Below, piece after piece: positions 26,225-35,032 of a DNA stretch of 64,000 nt. Position 1 is the stretch's first letter, and each line of letters opens with the position of its first letter. The translations under genes and the position numbers were made by a program. The notes below the pieces were generated by a model. It worked only from the letters and a program-made list of their open reading frames with translations. It had not been told where the DNA came from and searched no databases. This stretch comes from Flagellatimonas centrodinii. GTDB taxonomy: Bacteria; Pseudomonadota; Gammaproteobacteria; Nevskiales; Nevskiaceae. Location: contig NZ_CP092104.1 in NCBI RefSeq assembly GCF_016918765.2, positions 2,914,001-2,978,000 on the forward strand, read 5' to 3'.

Positions 26225-27331
26225 TTAGGGGTGTGCGAGCGCGATTTCGGCGCTGCCCAGACATTCCGCGCCGTCGTAGAGCACCAGATATTGCCCCGGG
26301 GCCGCCGCCCGCTGTGGGGCTTCAAAGCGAACCGACAGTGCGCCCGCCGTTTCGGCGGTCACTGTGCAGTCCTGCAGGGCCTGACGATGGCGGATGCGCC
26401 CCTGCAGGCGCCCCGGCAGCGTTTGCGGGCGCCGGATCCAGTGGAAGCGGTCCGTATCGATCCGCGTGCTCATCATCTGCGGATCTGCCGGGTCCTGCGA
26501 GACCACCAGTTCGCGTTGCGGCAGCCGCTTGGCCACCACGTACCACGGCGCTTCCTCCGCGCCGCGGCGGCCGCCGATATGCAGCCCCTTGCGTTGCCCA
26601 AGCGTGAAGTGGTGCAGCCCGGGGTGTTCGCCCACCCGTGCACCGGTGGTGTCGACAATGGCGCCGGGGGCATCCTTCAGGTGCTGGGCCAGAAAGTCGC
26701 GGAAGCGCCGCTCACCGATAAAGCAGATGCCGGTGGAATCCTTCTTCTTGTGCACCGGCAGGCCGGCGGCGAGCGCGATCTGCCGCACCTCGGGCTTGGT
26801 GAGATGGCCGATGGGGAACATCACCCGTTCCAGCTGGGCCTGGGTGACGGCGGCGAGGAAGTAGGTCTGGTCCTTGTCTTCGGTCACCGATCGCAGCAGC
26901 CGCGGGCCGTCGGGCCGGTGGTCGATACGGGCGTAGTGGCCGGTGGCAATGCCGTCAGCGCCGAGGCGGAAGGCGTATTCGCGAAATGGCTGAAACTTCA
27001 CTTCGCGGTTGCACAGCACGTCCGGGTTGGGCGTCTTGCCGGCGGCGAGGTCGGCAAGAAAATGGGCGAACACCCGGTCCTTGTAGTCGGCGGAGAAGTC
27101 GACCCGCTGTAACGGGATGCCGATTTCCTCGGCCACCGCACGGGCATCCTGAAAGTCCTCGGCGGCGCGGCAGTAGCCGTCTTCGTCCTCCTCCCAGTTC
27201 ACCATGAACAGCCCGGTGACCCGGTAGCCCCGTTCCTTCAGCAACCAGGCACTCACCGAGGAGTCGACGCCACCGGACAGGCCGACCACGACATGGCTGC
27301 CCGCGGGCAGCGGATGATCGTTGATGTCCAC
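26225..27331 (-). CDS. mnmA: tRNA-specific 2-thiouridylase MnmA
   Basis: 368 residues from a GTG start (MDINDHPLPAG). It thiolates U34 of Lys, Glu and Gln tRNAs. The PP-loop SGGVDSS is at 19-25, the catalytic Cys107 lies in PNPDVLCNRE, and the second Cys203 in STGICFIGER; the C-terminal beta-barrel follows. It is downstream of nudJ on the same strand with a 7-bp gap, the same neighbours as in E. coli, although here hflD is absent and acnA follows. Confidence 0.97.
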   Translation of the reverse strand: MDINDHPLPAGSHVVVGLSGGVDSSVSAWLLKERGYRVTGLFMVNWEEDEDGYCRAAEDFQDARAVAEEIGIPLQRVDFSADYKDRVFAHFLADLAAGKTPNPDVLCNREVKFQPFREYAFRLGADGIATGHYARIDHRPDGPRLLRSVTEDKDQTYFLAAVTQAQLERVMFPIGHLTKPEVRQIALAAGLPVHKKKDSTGICFIGERRFRDFLAQHLKDAPGAIVDTTGARVGEHPGLHHFTLGQRKGLHIGGRRGAEEAPWYVVAKRLPQRELVVSQDPADPQMMSTRIDTDRFHWIRRPQTLPGRLQGRIRHRQALQDCTVTAETAGALSVRFEAPQRAAAPGQYLVLYDGAECLGSAEIALAHP

Positions 27332-27338
27332 GGCGGGC

Positions 27339-27791
27339 TTACAAGTGGCGGATCACCGACAGCGGTACCCGCTGCCCGGCCCAGTGATCGTCGATACAGC
27401 GCAACACCATCGGGCTGCGATGGCGCTCGGGGCAGGCGGCAATCTCGTCGCGGCTCATCCACAGTGCGCGGACGATGCCCTCATCCAGGGGGCGGTCCGG
27501 GTCATGGCGAATGGCGTCCGCGGCAAACGCCAGCCGCACGAACGTATAGGGCAGCCCGTCCGGCTGATACTCGTAGACGCCGATGAGGTGGGTCGGCTCG
27601 ACATGCCAGCCACTCTCCTCGAGGGTCTCGCGACGCGCGCCTTCGGTGAAGCTCTCGCCGTACTCCCAGTGGCCGGCGGGTTGATTGAGCACCAGCACGC
27701 CCCCCGCGGACTCTTCGATCAGCAGATAACGGCCCTCGCGCTCCACCACGCAGGCCAGCACCAGGTGCGGCGGCTCCGGCGCGGTGCTCAC
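27339..27791 (-). CDS. nudJ: Nudix hydrolase NudJ
   Basis: 150 residues from GTG 27791. The Nudix box is complete at residues 40-62 (GHWEYGESFTEG...RETLEESGW). NudJ hydrolyses thiamine-precursor and other pyrophosphates; pairing with mnmA supports the name. The start codon overlaps the gspN stop in GTGA. A longer frame reading to 28130 lies inside gspN and is not coding. Confidence 0.88.
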   Translation of the reverse strand: MSTAPEPPHLVLACVVEREGRYLLIEESAGGVLVLNQPAGHWEYGESFTEGARRETLEESGWHVEPTHLIGVYEYQPDGLPYTFVRLAFAADAIRHDPDRPLDEGIVRALWMSRDEIAACPERHRSPMVLRCIDDHWAGQRVPLSVIRHL

Positions 27792-28567
27792 GGCAGGGGC
27801 AGGCGGCCGCTGCGCTGGATGCGGTACCAGCCTTCGGCATCGGGGCGCCCCAGGCTGTTGAGCATGTTGCGCAGGATGGGCGGTGCATCGGCCTTGGCCC
27901 GCACCCGCAGGTCGGCAGCCTGGCGGCGGTCGGCGTACTGTCGGGCGGTGCCGTTGACCTCCAGCGGGCCGTCCAGCGCGCTGACGGTGGCCAGCAGGGT
28001 GGGGGGCTGATCGTCGACGCCCGGCTCGGTGCTCAGCACGGCCTCGAAATCGCCCAGCACCAAGGGATCGCGCAACAGGGTCGAGACGACCCCCTGCAGG
28101 GTGAGCACGCCGTCGATCTGCTGCGGCCATTGGTCGCGCACGGTCAGGTCGGTGAGGTTCAGACGGAACTGGCCATCAATGGGCAGAAAGCCCTGGCCGA
28201 CGGCTTGCAGCAACTGCTTCAAATTGCCCGCCGCCTGGGTGTCGGCCAGCGCCAAGGTGCCGCCGGGGCTGGCTTGAACCTGCCCGGTAAAGACGCTGCC
28301 CAGGGCTTCACCCTCCAGTTGGTAGCGCAACCGGGCGGTCAGCAACGTCCACGGGCTGAGTTGCCAACGGGCTTCATCGACCCAGCGCCGCTGGCCCTCG
28401 ACCACACCGGTAATTCGGCCCTGAACCAAGGTGCCACTGAGGCCGCTGATGGTCACCGGCAGGGGTTGTGGTGCGAACCACGCCACCAGGTTGGCGACAG
28501 GGGCCAGGGTGATCAGACCGTAGACAAAGGCGATGACGCCGAGCAGGGGGGCGAGCCAGCGAATCAT
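27788..28567 (-). CDS. gspN: Type II secretion system protein GspN
   Basis: 259 residues. One N-terminal membrane helix (about 5-28) is followed by a periplasmic beta-rich domain with VTISGLSGTLVQG and ARWQLSPWTLLTARLRYQLEG, characteristic of GspN. GspN is an accessory inner-membrane component. It overlaps gspM by 4 bp upstream and nudJ by 4 bp downstream. Confidence 0.88.
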   Translation of the reverse strand: MIRWLAPLLGVIAFVYGLITLAPVANLVAWFAPQPLPVTISGLSGTLVQGRITGVVEGQRRWVDEARWQLSPWTLLTARLRYQLEGEALGSVFTGQVQASPGGTLALADTQAAGNLKQLLQAVGQGFLPIDGQFRLNLTDLTVRDQWPQQIDGVLTLQGVVSTLLRDPLVLGDFEAVLSTEPGVDDQPPTLLATVSALDGPLEVNGTARQYADRRQAADLRVRAKADAPPILRNMLNSLGRPDAEGWYRIQRSGRLPLP

Positions 28568-29067
28568 GGGCGCACCAGGGTCAGGCGGGCATCGACCAGC
28601 CCGGGTTCACTCAGGCGTTCGATGTCGGCGGTGCTGACCACGATGCCGTGCTGCCGGTCCAGTTCATGCACCCAGCGGACCACGCCGTCGAAGGCGGTAC
28701 GTTCGAGCCAGACCCGCACTTCGTTGTCGCCCTCGGGCTGCAGCCGGACGGGTGGCTTGCCGAGGGTGCCGGCTCGCGCGGCCTGATCCACGGCCGCCAA
28801 AAGCGACAGGTTGCGGCTGGCGACGGCCGCCGGTGCGCTGCCCCGTTGTGCCGCGACCTGAGCGCCGATCACTTCCAGTCGGTTGGCCAGTGCCCGGGCG
28901 CTTTCGAGGTTGGTCGCCTCACGGGCGCGGGACTGCACCAGCGGCTCCCACAGGGCCAGGTAGATCACCGTCAGTGTCACCACGATGGCGGCAGCGATCA
29001 CCATGACCCGCTCGCGGGGCGCGAGTCGTGCCAGGGCGTCTAACAGGGGCGCTAGGGCGTTCTTCAT
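28564..29067 (-). CDS. gspM: Type II secretion system protein GspM
   Basis: 167 residues: a short cytoplasmic N-terminus with the LAPRERVMV pattern, one membrane helix (about 21-41), a coiled-coil stretch and a ferredoxin-like periplasmic domain. GspM partners GspL in the inner-membrane platform. It follows gspL after 2 bp and overlaps gspN by 4 bp (ATGA). Confidence 0.88.
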   Translation of the reverse strand: MKNALAPLLDALARLAPRERVMVIAAAIVVTLTVIYLALWEPLVQSRAREATNLESARALANRLEVIGAQVAAQRGSAPAAVASRNLSLLAAVDQAARAGTLGKPPVRLQPEGDNEVRVWLERTAFDGVVRWVHELDRQHGIVVSTADIERLSEPGLVDARLTLVRP

Positions 29068-29069
29068 GA

Positions 29070-30272
29070 TCAGACCGGTGCGATGCGGATGCGGATCTGC
29101 ACGCCGTCACTGCCAGAGTTGGCCGACTGCACTTCGAGGGTGACGTCGCCGCGGTTGGCGAACTGCCCGCGCAGGGCCTCGAGCTGGGCGAGGGCGTTCC
29201 CGGTGAGGCTGGCGAAGACGGCGCCCTCGCGATACTGCAGCCCCTGTAGTTGCAGGCCATCGACCGCTCGCAGCGCCTGCTCCAGGACCGCGGTCAGGGG
29301 CAGCAGGCCACCCCCGCGTTGCCGCTGGCTTGCCAGCTGCAGTTGCTGTTCGGCCTGGGCGCCGAGGTCGACGATGCGGGTTTCGCCAGGGAACAGCTGC
29401 TGAAACCGGGTGACATTGCGGGCGTCCTGCGCTGCAGCTTGATGCCCCAGGCGCCAGGTCGCGACGCCATATTCCGCCACCACCAGCGCCAGCAGAGAGG
29501 CGGTGAGTGCCGCCGGTACCCGCCACGGGCGCCACAGGCGCTGATAGTCCGCCTGTTGGGAATAGCGGCCCTGCAGTAGGTTCAGCGGTTCGGATTCCGC
29601 CAGTTGTGGCAGCAGGGCCTCAAGGCCGTATCGGAAGCCGGACCGCAGTTCGATGCTGCGCTCCAGCGGTGTGAAGTCGGGCGCGGCAGTCGATACGATC
29701 AGACGCAGGCCCTTGCGGCGCTCACCATCGGCGAGGTCGAGCAGCAGGGGCAGGTCCTCGGCATAGCTCGAAAACGAAGCCCAGGGCTGATGGCGCACCA
29801 GCACCCGATCACCTTCGACCAGGCCGTACCACCACTGATCGTCGGGCATCGGCAGGCAGAGGGTTTCGGCGATCAGCGCCTTCGGCCGAATGCCGGCTGC
29901 ACGCAGCGGTGCCAGCCAGCCCTCCATCAGGCTGAGCCGCGCGACCGCCACTGGAAAGCTGCCGTCGGTCTGACGGTTGCCGACCGCAAAGTGCAGGGTG
30001 TCGACTTCATCGGCCAGCGACTCTTCGAGCGCGAACGGCGCTGCCAGCGCCGCCTTGGCTGCCTGTTTGACCGGCAGTGCCAGGCGTTCGAGACGGACGT
30101 CGTCGCCGGGAACCAGCACCACCACATGCCGACCGGCCGCCTGGCGCAGGACGTCGCGCAACGGTGCGCGCTCGACCGGCCATGACAGGCGTGCATCCTC
30201 TGGCGCCACGCAGTACTCGGTGGCGGCGTCTGCATCGGTGGATCGCAGGCGGAGATAAAGCGTTTCGCGCAC
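29070..30272 (-). CDS. gspL: Type II secretion system protein GspL
   Basis: 400 residues from a GTG start (MRETLYLRL). An actin-like cytoplasmic domain (about 1-240) recruits the ATPase GspE; a single membrane helix (near 255-272, VPAALTASLLALVVAEYGVATW in part) leads to a small ferredoxin-like periplasmic domain. It is in line with gspM. GspE itself is not in the window. Confidence 0.9.
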   Translation of the reverse strand: MRETLYLRLRSTDADAATEYCVAPEDARLSWPVERAPLRDVLRQAAGRHVVVLVPGDDVRLERLALPVKQAAKAALAAPFALEESLADEVDTLHFAVGNRQTDGSFPVAVARLSLMEGWLAPLRAAGIRPKALIAETLCLPMPDDQWWYGLVEGDRVLVRHQPWASFSSYAEDLPLLLDLADGERRKGLRLIVSTAAPDFTPLERSIELRSGFRYGLEALLPQLAESEPLNLLQGRYSQQADYQRLWRPWRVPAALTASLLALVVAEYGVATWRLGHQAAAQDARNVTRFQQLFPGETRIVDLGAQAEQQLQLASQRQRGGGLLPLTAVLEQALRAVDGLQLQGLQYREGAVFASLTGNALAQLEALRGQFANRGDVTLEVQSANSGSDGVQIRIRIAPV

Positions 30273-30333
30273 GGAAGACGAGGGCTCTGGACAGTCGGTT
30301 GTGGGTCAGCACGCCGCGCGGCGGCGCACGGTG

Positions 30334-31263
30334 CTAGTCGGCATCGGTACTTCGTCCCAGCAGCAGCGCGCCGCTGGGGCCGGGCCGAAAAATCAGACTA
30401 TACAGTCCGACCCGACTACTGCCTATCAGGGCTTCACTTTCGAGACGGAAGTAACGGCTCTGGATGTCGATCGGCGGGCTGGTGGCCGGGAACAGGGTCT
30501 GCACGCTGGCGAGGTCCTGCGCCGGTTGGTCTTCGCGCGCTTCGAGAAAGCCCTGCAGCTCCGGCCCGGCATCCTCGGCAAGCGTCAGCAGCACCGGTTC
30601 GGGGGCGGTATTGACGTTGATGGCCGAGTTGATGATCGGCAGCGCGGCGACGTAGGGCGCCAGTGCACGGTAGATATCCGGGGTCACGCCCTTGACCAGC
30701 AGCAGTTCGCTGACACTCGCCATCGGCTGGTTGGCGGCGCGATAGGGCTGTTCCAGGCCGAGGTATTCATTGTCTTCGGCGCCGTCGAAGCCGGTCGGCT
30801 CCTGGTCGGGGTCGATCCAGTCACGGATGCCGGCGGCAATCGCTCGCGCCTGAAAGTTGTCGCCAGCCTCGACAAAGCGGAACAGGCGTTCGAAATGGTT
30901 GCGGTAGCGCTCGAAGGCGGCGGTGTCGGCAGTGCCGAGGTTGTTGAGGTTGAAGCGCCCCTGCAGGTCGACCACACGGCCGCGCAACACCCCCTCGTCG
31001 ACCGGGAGATAGTCCACCGGCTGCGCCCACGGTTCGTCGAGCGAGTCGACTTCATTGGCTTCGCGGTCACGCTCGAGAATGGTCATCACCCATTGCTCGA
31101 CCCCTTCCGCATACCACCAGCCCTTCTCGGAATCCTGCAATGTTGCCGACCGGTGAATGGCGATGTTGCCGCTGCTGACCATGGCGGTGGCGGCGATGGT
31201 GGCGATGGCGACGATGAGGATGGCAGTGATCAGCGCCACGCCCCGCTGGCGATGACCGTTCAT
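30334..31263 (-). CDS. gspK: Type II secretion minor pseudopilin GspK
   Basis: 309 residues. The prepilin-type N-terminus RQRGVALITAILIVAIA is cleaved after Gly8; the +5 residue is not Glu, as is usual for GspK, which caps the pseudopilus. The large globular part includes FNLNNLGTAD, RDWIDPDQEP, ADNEY-like AEDNEYLG and INVNTAPEPVL, all diagnostic. It overlaps gspJ by 4 bp. Confidence 0.94.
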   Translation of the reverse strand: MNGHRQRGVALITAILIVAIATIAATAMVSSGNIAIHRSATLQDSEKGWWYAEGVEQWVMTILERDREANEVDSLDEPWAQPVDYLPVDEGVLRGRVVDLQGRFNLNNLGTADTAAFERYRNHFERLFRFVEAGDNFQARAIAAGIRDWIDPDQEPTGFDGAEDNEYLGLEQPYRAANQPMASVSELLLVKGVTPDIYRALAPYVAALPIINSAINVNTAPEPVLLTLAEDAGPELQGFLEAREDQPAQDLASVQTLFPATSPPIDIQSRYFRLESEALIGSSRVGLYSLIFRPGPSGALLLGRSTDAD

Positions 31264-31973
31264 AAGGCGGGCACCGTCGGGGTGTTGCCATCGTTGTCGA
31301 CGGTGGGTGCGACGCTCTCCGCTGCCGGTTCACCATCCGTGACCTCTGCAGCGGTGCCTGCGGCCCCGGTCAGGACAGCAGCGGCCTGAGGCGACAGGCC
31401 GGGCCGGAAGCGCCAGCGCAGCAGGCCCCAGTCTTCGGTTTCCAACTGCAGTTCGATCATGCCGGGTACCCCGTCCCGCTCCGGCGGCCATTCGTCCTGC
31501 CACTCGCGGGCCTCGTCGAGGAAGCGCCAGCGCAGCACGTCGACCCGCTCCAGCAGCGGCAGTTCGACGACGGCGGAGTCCTGCGCCCGGTCGAGGACCC
31601 GCCAGCTGTCGCGGTACAGGGTGCGATCGGCCAGGCGGTAGCGCACCCGCTCCAGCGATGCCCGCGGCGCCAGCAAGGGGTTCCGCCAGCCGCCGCGAGT
31701 GAACAGAAGGCCCTCGCCGCCGACCGACATCAGCGGCGGCTGAAGGTCGCCGAAGCCATCGCGGACCGGTCGTGCGCGGACTTGCTGAAGGTCGTCGCGG
31801 ACTTTGCGGAATGTGCGTTGGTAGCGGGCCGTGCGGTCCATCGCCGCTTCGACGTCGACCCGTGCGGTGAGCACGCTGCGCAATCCGCCATAGGCCATCA
31901 CCGACATGACGGCGAACACCAGCAGCACCACAATCAGCTCGAGCAGCGTGAACCCGCGCTGTGCACCGTTCAC
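31260..31973 (-). CDS. gspJ: Type II secretion minor pseudopilin GspJ
   Basis: 237 residues from a GTG start. The prepilin peptidase site is QRG|FTLLELIVVLLVFAV. The C-terminal half has the GspJ pattern LERVRYRLADRTLYRDSW and an extra Ala/Thr-rich tail beyond the usual end. It forms the tip complex with GspI and GspK. It overlaps both neighbours by 4 bp. Confidence 0.93.
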   Translation of the reverse strand: MNGAQRGFTLLELIVVLLVFAVMSVMAYGGLRSVLTARVDVEAAMDRTARYQRTFRKVRDDLQQVRARPVRDGFGDLQPPLMSVGGEGLLFTRGGWRNPLLAPRASLERVRYRLADRTLYRDSWRVLDRAQDSAVVELPLLERVDVLRWRFLDEAREWQDEWPPERDGVPGMIELQLETEDWGLLRWRFRPGLSPQAAAVLTGAAGTAAEVTDGEPAAESVAPTVDNDGNTPTVPAL

Positions 31974-32353
31974 GGCGTGCCACCACTGCGGGGGTCACGC
32001 AGGAAGGCAGAGACACTGGCAAGACTGGCATCCTGACGATCCTCCCGCGCCACGCTGACATCAATGCGGCGCAGCCGATCGTCCGGGGTCTCCTTGACCT
32101 CAGCAGACCAGCGCCAGTCGATGCCGCCCATGTCCTCGGTGCCGTTGCTGCGGCCGGTGCCGGGCCAGGTGGGCTGGGCCATGAGATCGGTGAGACGGTT
32201 GTGCGCCACCCACATCGCCAGTGTCTTGTCGCGCAGGTAGCCGGCGTTGTCGGCATAGCGCGCCATGCCGCTGATGATGGCGCCCATGGCGATGGCCAGA
32301 ATGGCCACCGCCACCAACACTTCAACCAGGGTGAACCCGCGGGGGCGCTTCAT
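31970..32353 (-). CDS. gspI: Type II secretion minor pseudopilin GspI
   Basis: 127 residues from ATG 32353 (MKRPRG|FTLVEVLVAVAILAI). MWVAHNRLTDLMA and the WRWSAEVKETPDDRLRRIDV strand pair are typical of GspI. A TTG at 32362 would overlap the gspH stop as TTGA and add three residues; the ATG is preferred. Confidence 0.93.
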   Translation of the reverse strand: MKRPRGFTLVEVLVAVAILAIAMGAIISGMARYADNAGYLRDKTLAMWVAHNRLTDLMAQPTWPGTGRSNGTEDMGGIDWRWSAEVKETPDDRLRRIDVSVAREDRQDASLASVSAFLRDPRSGGTP

Positions 32354-32358
32354 CGCTA

Positions 32359-32907
32359 TCAAACGTCGTCGTCAGCACGACGGCGCTGCACCCGGCCAAG
32401 CGCATCCACCTCAATCCGGTAGACGGCATCGAGACCGGGCACGCTGAGGTCGATGACCATCGGCGTCGCCTCGCCACTGGACAGAAACAGGCCCTGGGGG
32501 TCCATCGATGCATCGGGCTTGAGGTCGCTCTGCGCCGGTGGCATGACGCGCCCCTCGACTCGCAGCGTCATTTCCACCGGCTCGGTGATCGGCCGCGAGC
32601 GCAGGGGGCCCGACTCGACGTACGGCATCCAGCGGCCATCACCCGACAGCATCACCCACTGGATGGCGCGGTCGGTATGGCGGAAGCCGATCAGCAGACC
32701 CTGCAGCTCGGCCTCCTCCTGCGCCAGCACCATCAGCCGCTCCAACCGCCGGGATTCATTGTCGAGGGTATCGCCCTGGGCACGGTCGCCCACCGACAAC
32801 ACGGCGAAGTTGATGATGACGCCGATGATCAGCACCACCACCAGAATCTCCAGCAGCGTGAAGCCGCGTTGGCTGGCGCGGATGTGGCCGGGGGTGGGGA
32901 TGCGCAC
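32359..32907 (-). CDS. gspH: Type II secretion minor pseudopilin GspH
   Basis: 182 residues from GTG 32907. The prepilin signal is ASQRG|FTLLEILVVVLIIGVI. The body has NESRRLERLMVLAQEEAELQG in two recognisable parts (RRLERLMVLAQEEA), typical of GspH, which joins the tip complex to the GspG filament. Confidence 0.92.
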   Translation of the reverse strand: MRIPTPGHIRASQRGFTLLEILVVVLIIGVIINFAVLSVGDRAQGDTLDNESRRLERLMVLAQEEAELQGLLIGFRHTDRAIQWVMLSGDGRWMPYVESGPLRSRPITEPVEMTLRVEGRVMPPAQSDLKPDASMDPQGLFLSSGEATPMVIDLSVPGLDAVYRIEVDALGRVQRRRADDDV

Positions 32908-32939
32908 GGCGCCGGGCCGGAGCAGAGAGCCGGAGCGGC

Positions 32940-33380
32940 CTATTCGATGTTCCAGTTGCCGATGTCGGCGGCCGCGCCTTCACCCCCCGGGCGGTTGTCG
33001 GCGCCAAGAGAGAAGATATCGAACTCGCCCTTCACGCCCGGGTTGAGGTACTGATAGTCGTTGCCCCAGGGATCTTTCGGCAGCGATTTGACGTAGCCGC
33101 CGCTCTTCCAGTTGCGGGCCTGCGGTTCGCCCGAGGGCTGACTGACCAGGGCATCCAGGCCCTGCTGGGTGCTCGGGTAGTTGAAGTTGTCGAGCTTGTA
33201 GAGATTCAGCGAGGATTCCAGCACCCGGATGTCCTGCCGGGCCTTGGCGATGCGGGCATCGTCGGGCCGGTCCATGATGCGCGGCACCACAACCGCGGCG
33301 AGAATGCCGAGGATGACCACCACCACCATGATCTCGATCAGCGTGAAGCCGCGGCTGCGGCGAGCGTTCAACTGGGGCAT
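32940..33380 (-). CDS. gspG: Type II secretion major pseudopilin GspG
   Basis: 146 residues. The class III signal RSRG|FTLIEIMVVVVILGIL is followed by LYKLDNFNYPSTQQGLDAL and DPWGNDYQYLNPG; the calcium-site region near the end (SLGADNRPGGEG) is conserved. It is the major subunit of the pseudopilus and the first gene of the gspG-N operon. gspC, D, E and F are not adjacent and must lie elsewhere. Confidence 0.97.
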   Translation of the reverse strand: MPQLNARRSRGFTLIEIMVVVVILGILAAVVVPRIMDRPDDARIAKARQDIRVLESSLNLYKLDNFNYPSTQQGLDALVSQPSGEPQARNWKSGGYVKSLPKDPWGNDYQYLNPGVKGEFDIFSLGADNRPGGEGAAADIGNWNIE

Positions 33381-33431
33381 TGCAGTCTCGATTCTATTCA
33401 GGGGCCGGCAGGGCTGCCGACGTCGGGCGCG

Positions 33432-34079
33432 ATGATAACAAAGGGCCTGTTACTGTCCGTGTGGCGTCGTGCCGCCCCTTGGAGACCACCGCTGGCGCTG
33501 TTGGTTCTGATGATGGTGCTGCAACTGGCCCCGGTGGCCTGGGCCGATCTCCTGGTGTGGCAGCGGGGCGCCATCGAGGCCGGGCAATGGTGGCGGCTGT
33601 GGACCGGCCAACTGCTGCACCTCAGCGCCTGGCACCTGATCCTGAATGGACTCGGTCTGATGGTCTTCATGCTGCTGTGTCCGGTGCGTTGGGGCTGGCA
33701 GGGCTGGACCGTGCGCGGCCTGTGGCTGGGCGCTGCCGTCGGCCTCGGGCTGCTCTGGTGGGTGCCATCCTTGCACCGCTACGTCGGGTTATCCGGATTA
33801 CTGCATGGATTGTTCGTGCTAGGGCTGTGGCCCCAGGCCCGGCAGCGTGACGGTGTGGCGATCGCCTGCCTTCTGTATCTGGTGGCCAAGCTGGGGTATG
33901 AGGTGATCGCGGGTGCGCCGGTGTCGGATGAAGTACTGATTGGCGGGCGGGTAATCACTCAATCCCACCTGTTCGGGGCCCTCGGGGCTGTCATATTTTT
34001 GTCTGGTTGTGAAGCCTTGACGCGACTGCGTGCTGCGGTCAATGTCTCGGCCCCCGATACATCGAACGACGAAAAATGA
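33432..34079 (+). CDS. rrtA: Rhombosortase (rhomboid-like GlyGly-CTERM protease)
   Basis: 215 residues with about six membrane helices. The motifs HLILNGLGLMVF (His68), GLSGLLHG (catalytic Ser121) and QSHLFGALGA (catalytic His179) match the rhombosortase branch rather than GlpG. Rhombosortases cleave the GlyGly-CTERM tail of surface proteins that leave the periplasm through type II secretion. The gene is divergent from gspG with only 51 bp between them, and its stop overlaps fabD by 4 bp (ATGA), so it is the first visible gene of the fab operon. Confidence 0.85.
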   Translation: MITKGLLLSVWRRAAPWRPPLALLVLMMVLQLAPVAWADLLVWQRGAIEAGQWWRLWTGQLLHLSAWHLILNGLGLMVFMLLCPVRWGWQGWTVRGLWLGAAVGLGLLWWVPSLHRYVGLSGLLHGLFVLGLWPQARQRDGVAIACLLYLVAKLGYEVIAGAPVSDEVLIGGRVITQSHLFGALGAVIFLSGCEALTRLRAAVNVSAPDTSNDEK

Positions 34080-35014
34080 CTTACGCAATGCTCTTTCCGG
34101 GGCAGGGCTCGCAGTCCGTCGGCATGCTGCAGTCGCTGCCGTATCCCGAGATCCGGCAGACCTTCGAAGCAGCCTCGGACGCGTTGGGTTGGGACCTGAC
34201 AGGGCTGGTGCGAGACGGCCCGGAGACACAGCTGAACCAGACCGCCCGCACCCAGCCAGCACTACTGGCAGCCGGAATCGCCCTTTGGCGGGTCTGGCAG
34301 CAGGCGTCACCGCCTGCGCCGGCCGCGCTGGCCGGTCACAGCCTCGGCGAGTACACCGCGCTGGTCGCGGCCGGCGCGCTCGATTTTGCCGATGCATTGC
34401 GGTTGGTGGCGCTGCGCGGCGAGCTGATGCAGAACGCAGTGCCGGAAGGCGAGGGCGGCATGATCGCGGTGATCGGTCTCGACGATGCCGCTGTTGAGGC
34501 CTTGTGTGCGGACTGCCCGGTGGATGCCGTGTTGTCGCCGGTCAACTACAACGCCCCGGGCCAGGTGGTGGTGGCCGGGGCGCAGACCGCGTTGGCCTGG
34601 CTTGAAGCCAACGGCAAGGCGGCCGGTGCCCGCATGCTGGTCCGCCTGCCGGTGTCGGTCCCGTCGCACTGTGCCTTGATGCGGGGCGCCGCCGAGCGGC
34701 TGGCCGAACGGCTGGCGGAGACGGCTATCGGGGCTTGCCATATTCCCGTCATCCACAATGTGGATGGTCGGCCCCGAAGCGACGCGGCGGCCGTGCGTGA
34801 GGCGCTGGCCGCGCAGTTGTACCAGCCGGTCCGCTGGACCGCCTCGATCGGCCACCTGCGGGACATCGGCATACAGCGGTATATAGAATGTGGCCCCGGC
34901 AAGGTTCTTGCCGGATTGAACAAGCGCATCGTCAAGGGTGTCGACGTATATGCGCTGGAAGAACAAGGCGCCCTGGACGCCGCCCGCGCCGCGATCGGTG
35001 TGGCGACGGCCTGA
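34076..35014 (+). CDS. fabD: Malonyl-CoA:ACP transacylase FabD
   Basis: 312 residues. FPGQGSQ at the N-terminus, the nucleophile GHSLGEY with Ser89, and VPSHCALM with the catalytic His. It loads malonate onto ACP for fatty-acid synthesis. It overlaps rrtA by 4 bp and precedes fabG by 18 bp. plsX and fabH, often upstream, are not here. Confidence 0.97.
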   Translation: MTYAMLFPGQGSQSVGMLQSLPYPEIRQTFEAASDALGWDLTGLVRDGPETQLNQTARTQPALLAAGIALWRVWQQASPPAPAALAGHSLGEYTALVAAGALDFADALRLVALRGELMQNAVPEGEGGMIAVIGLDDAAVEALCADCPVDAVLSPVNYNAPGQVVVAGAQTALAWLEANGKAAGARMLVRLPVSVPSHCALMRGAAERLAERLAETAIGACHIPVIHNVDGRPRSDAAAVREALAAQLYQPVRWTASIGHLRDIGIQRYIECGPGKVLAGLNKRIVKGVDVYALEEQGALDAARAAIGVATA

Positions 35015-35032
35015 ACCCGTGAGAGGGAGGTT

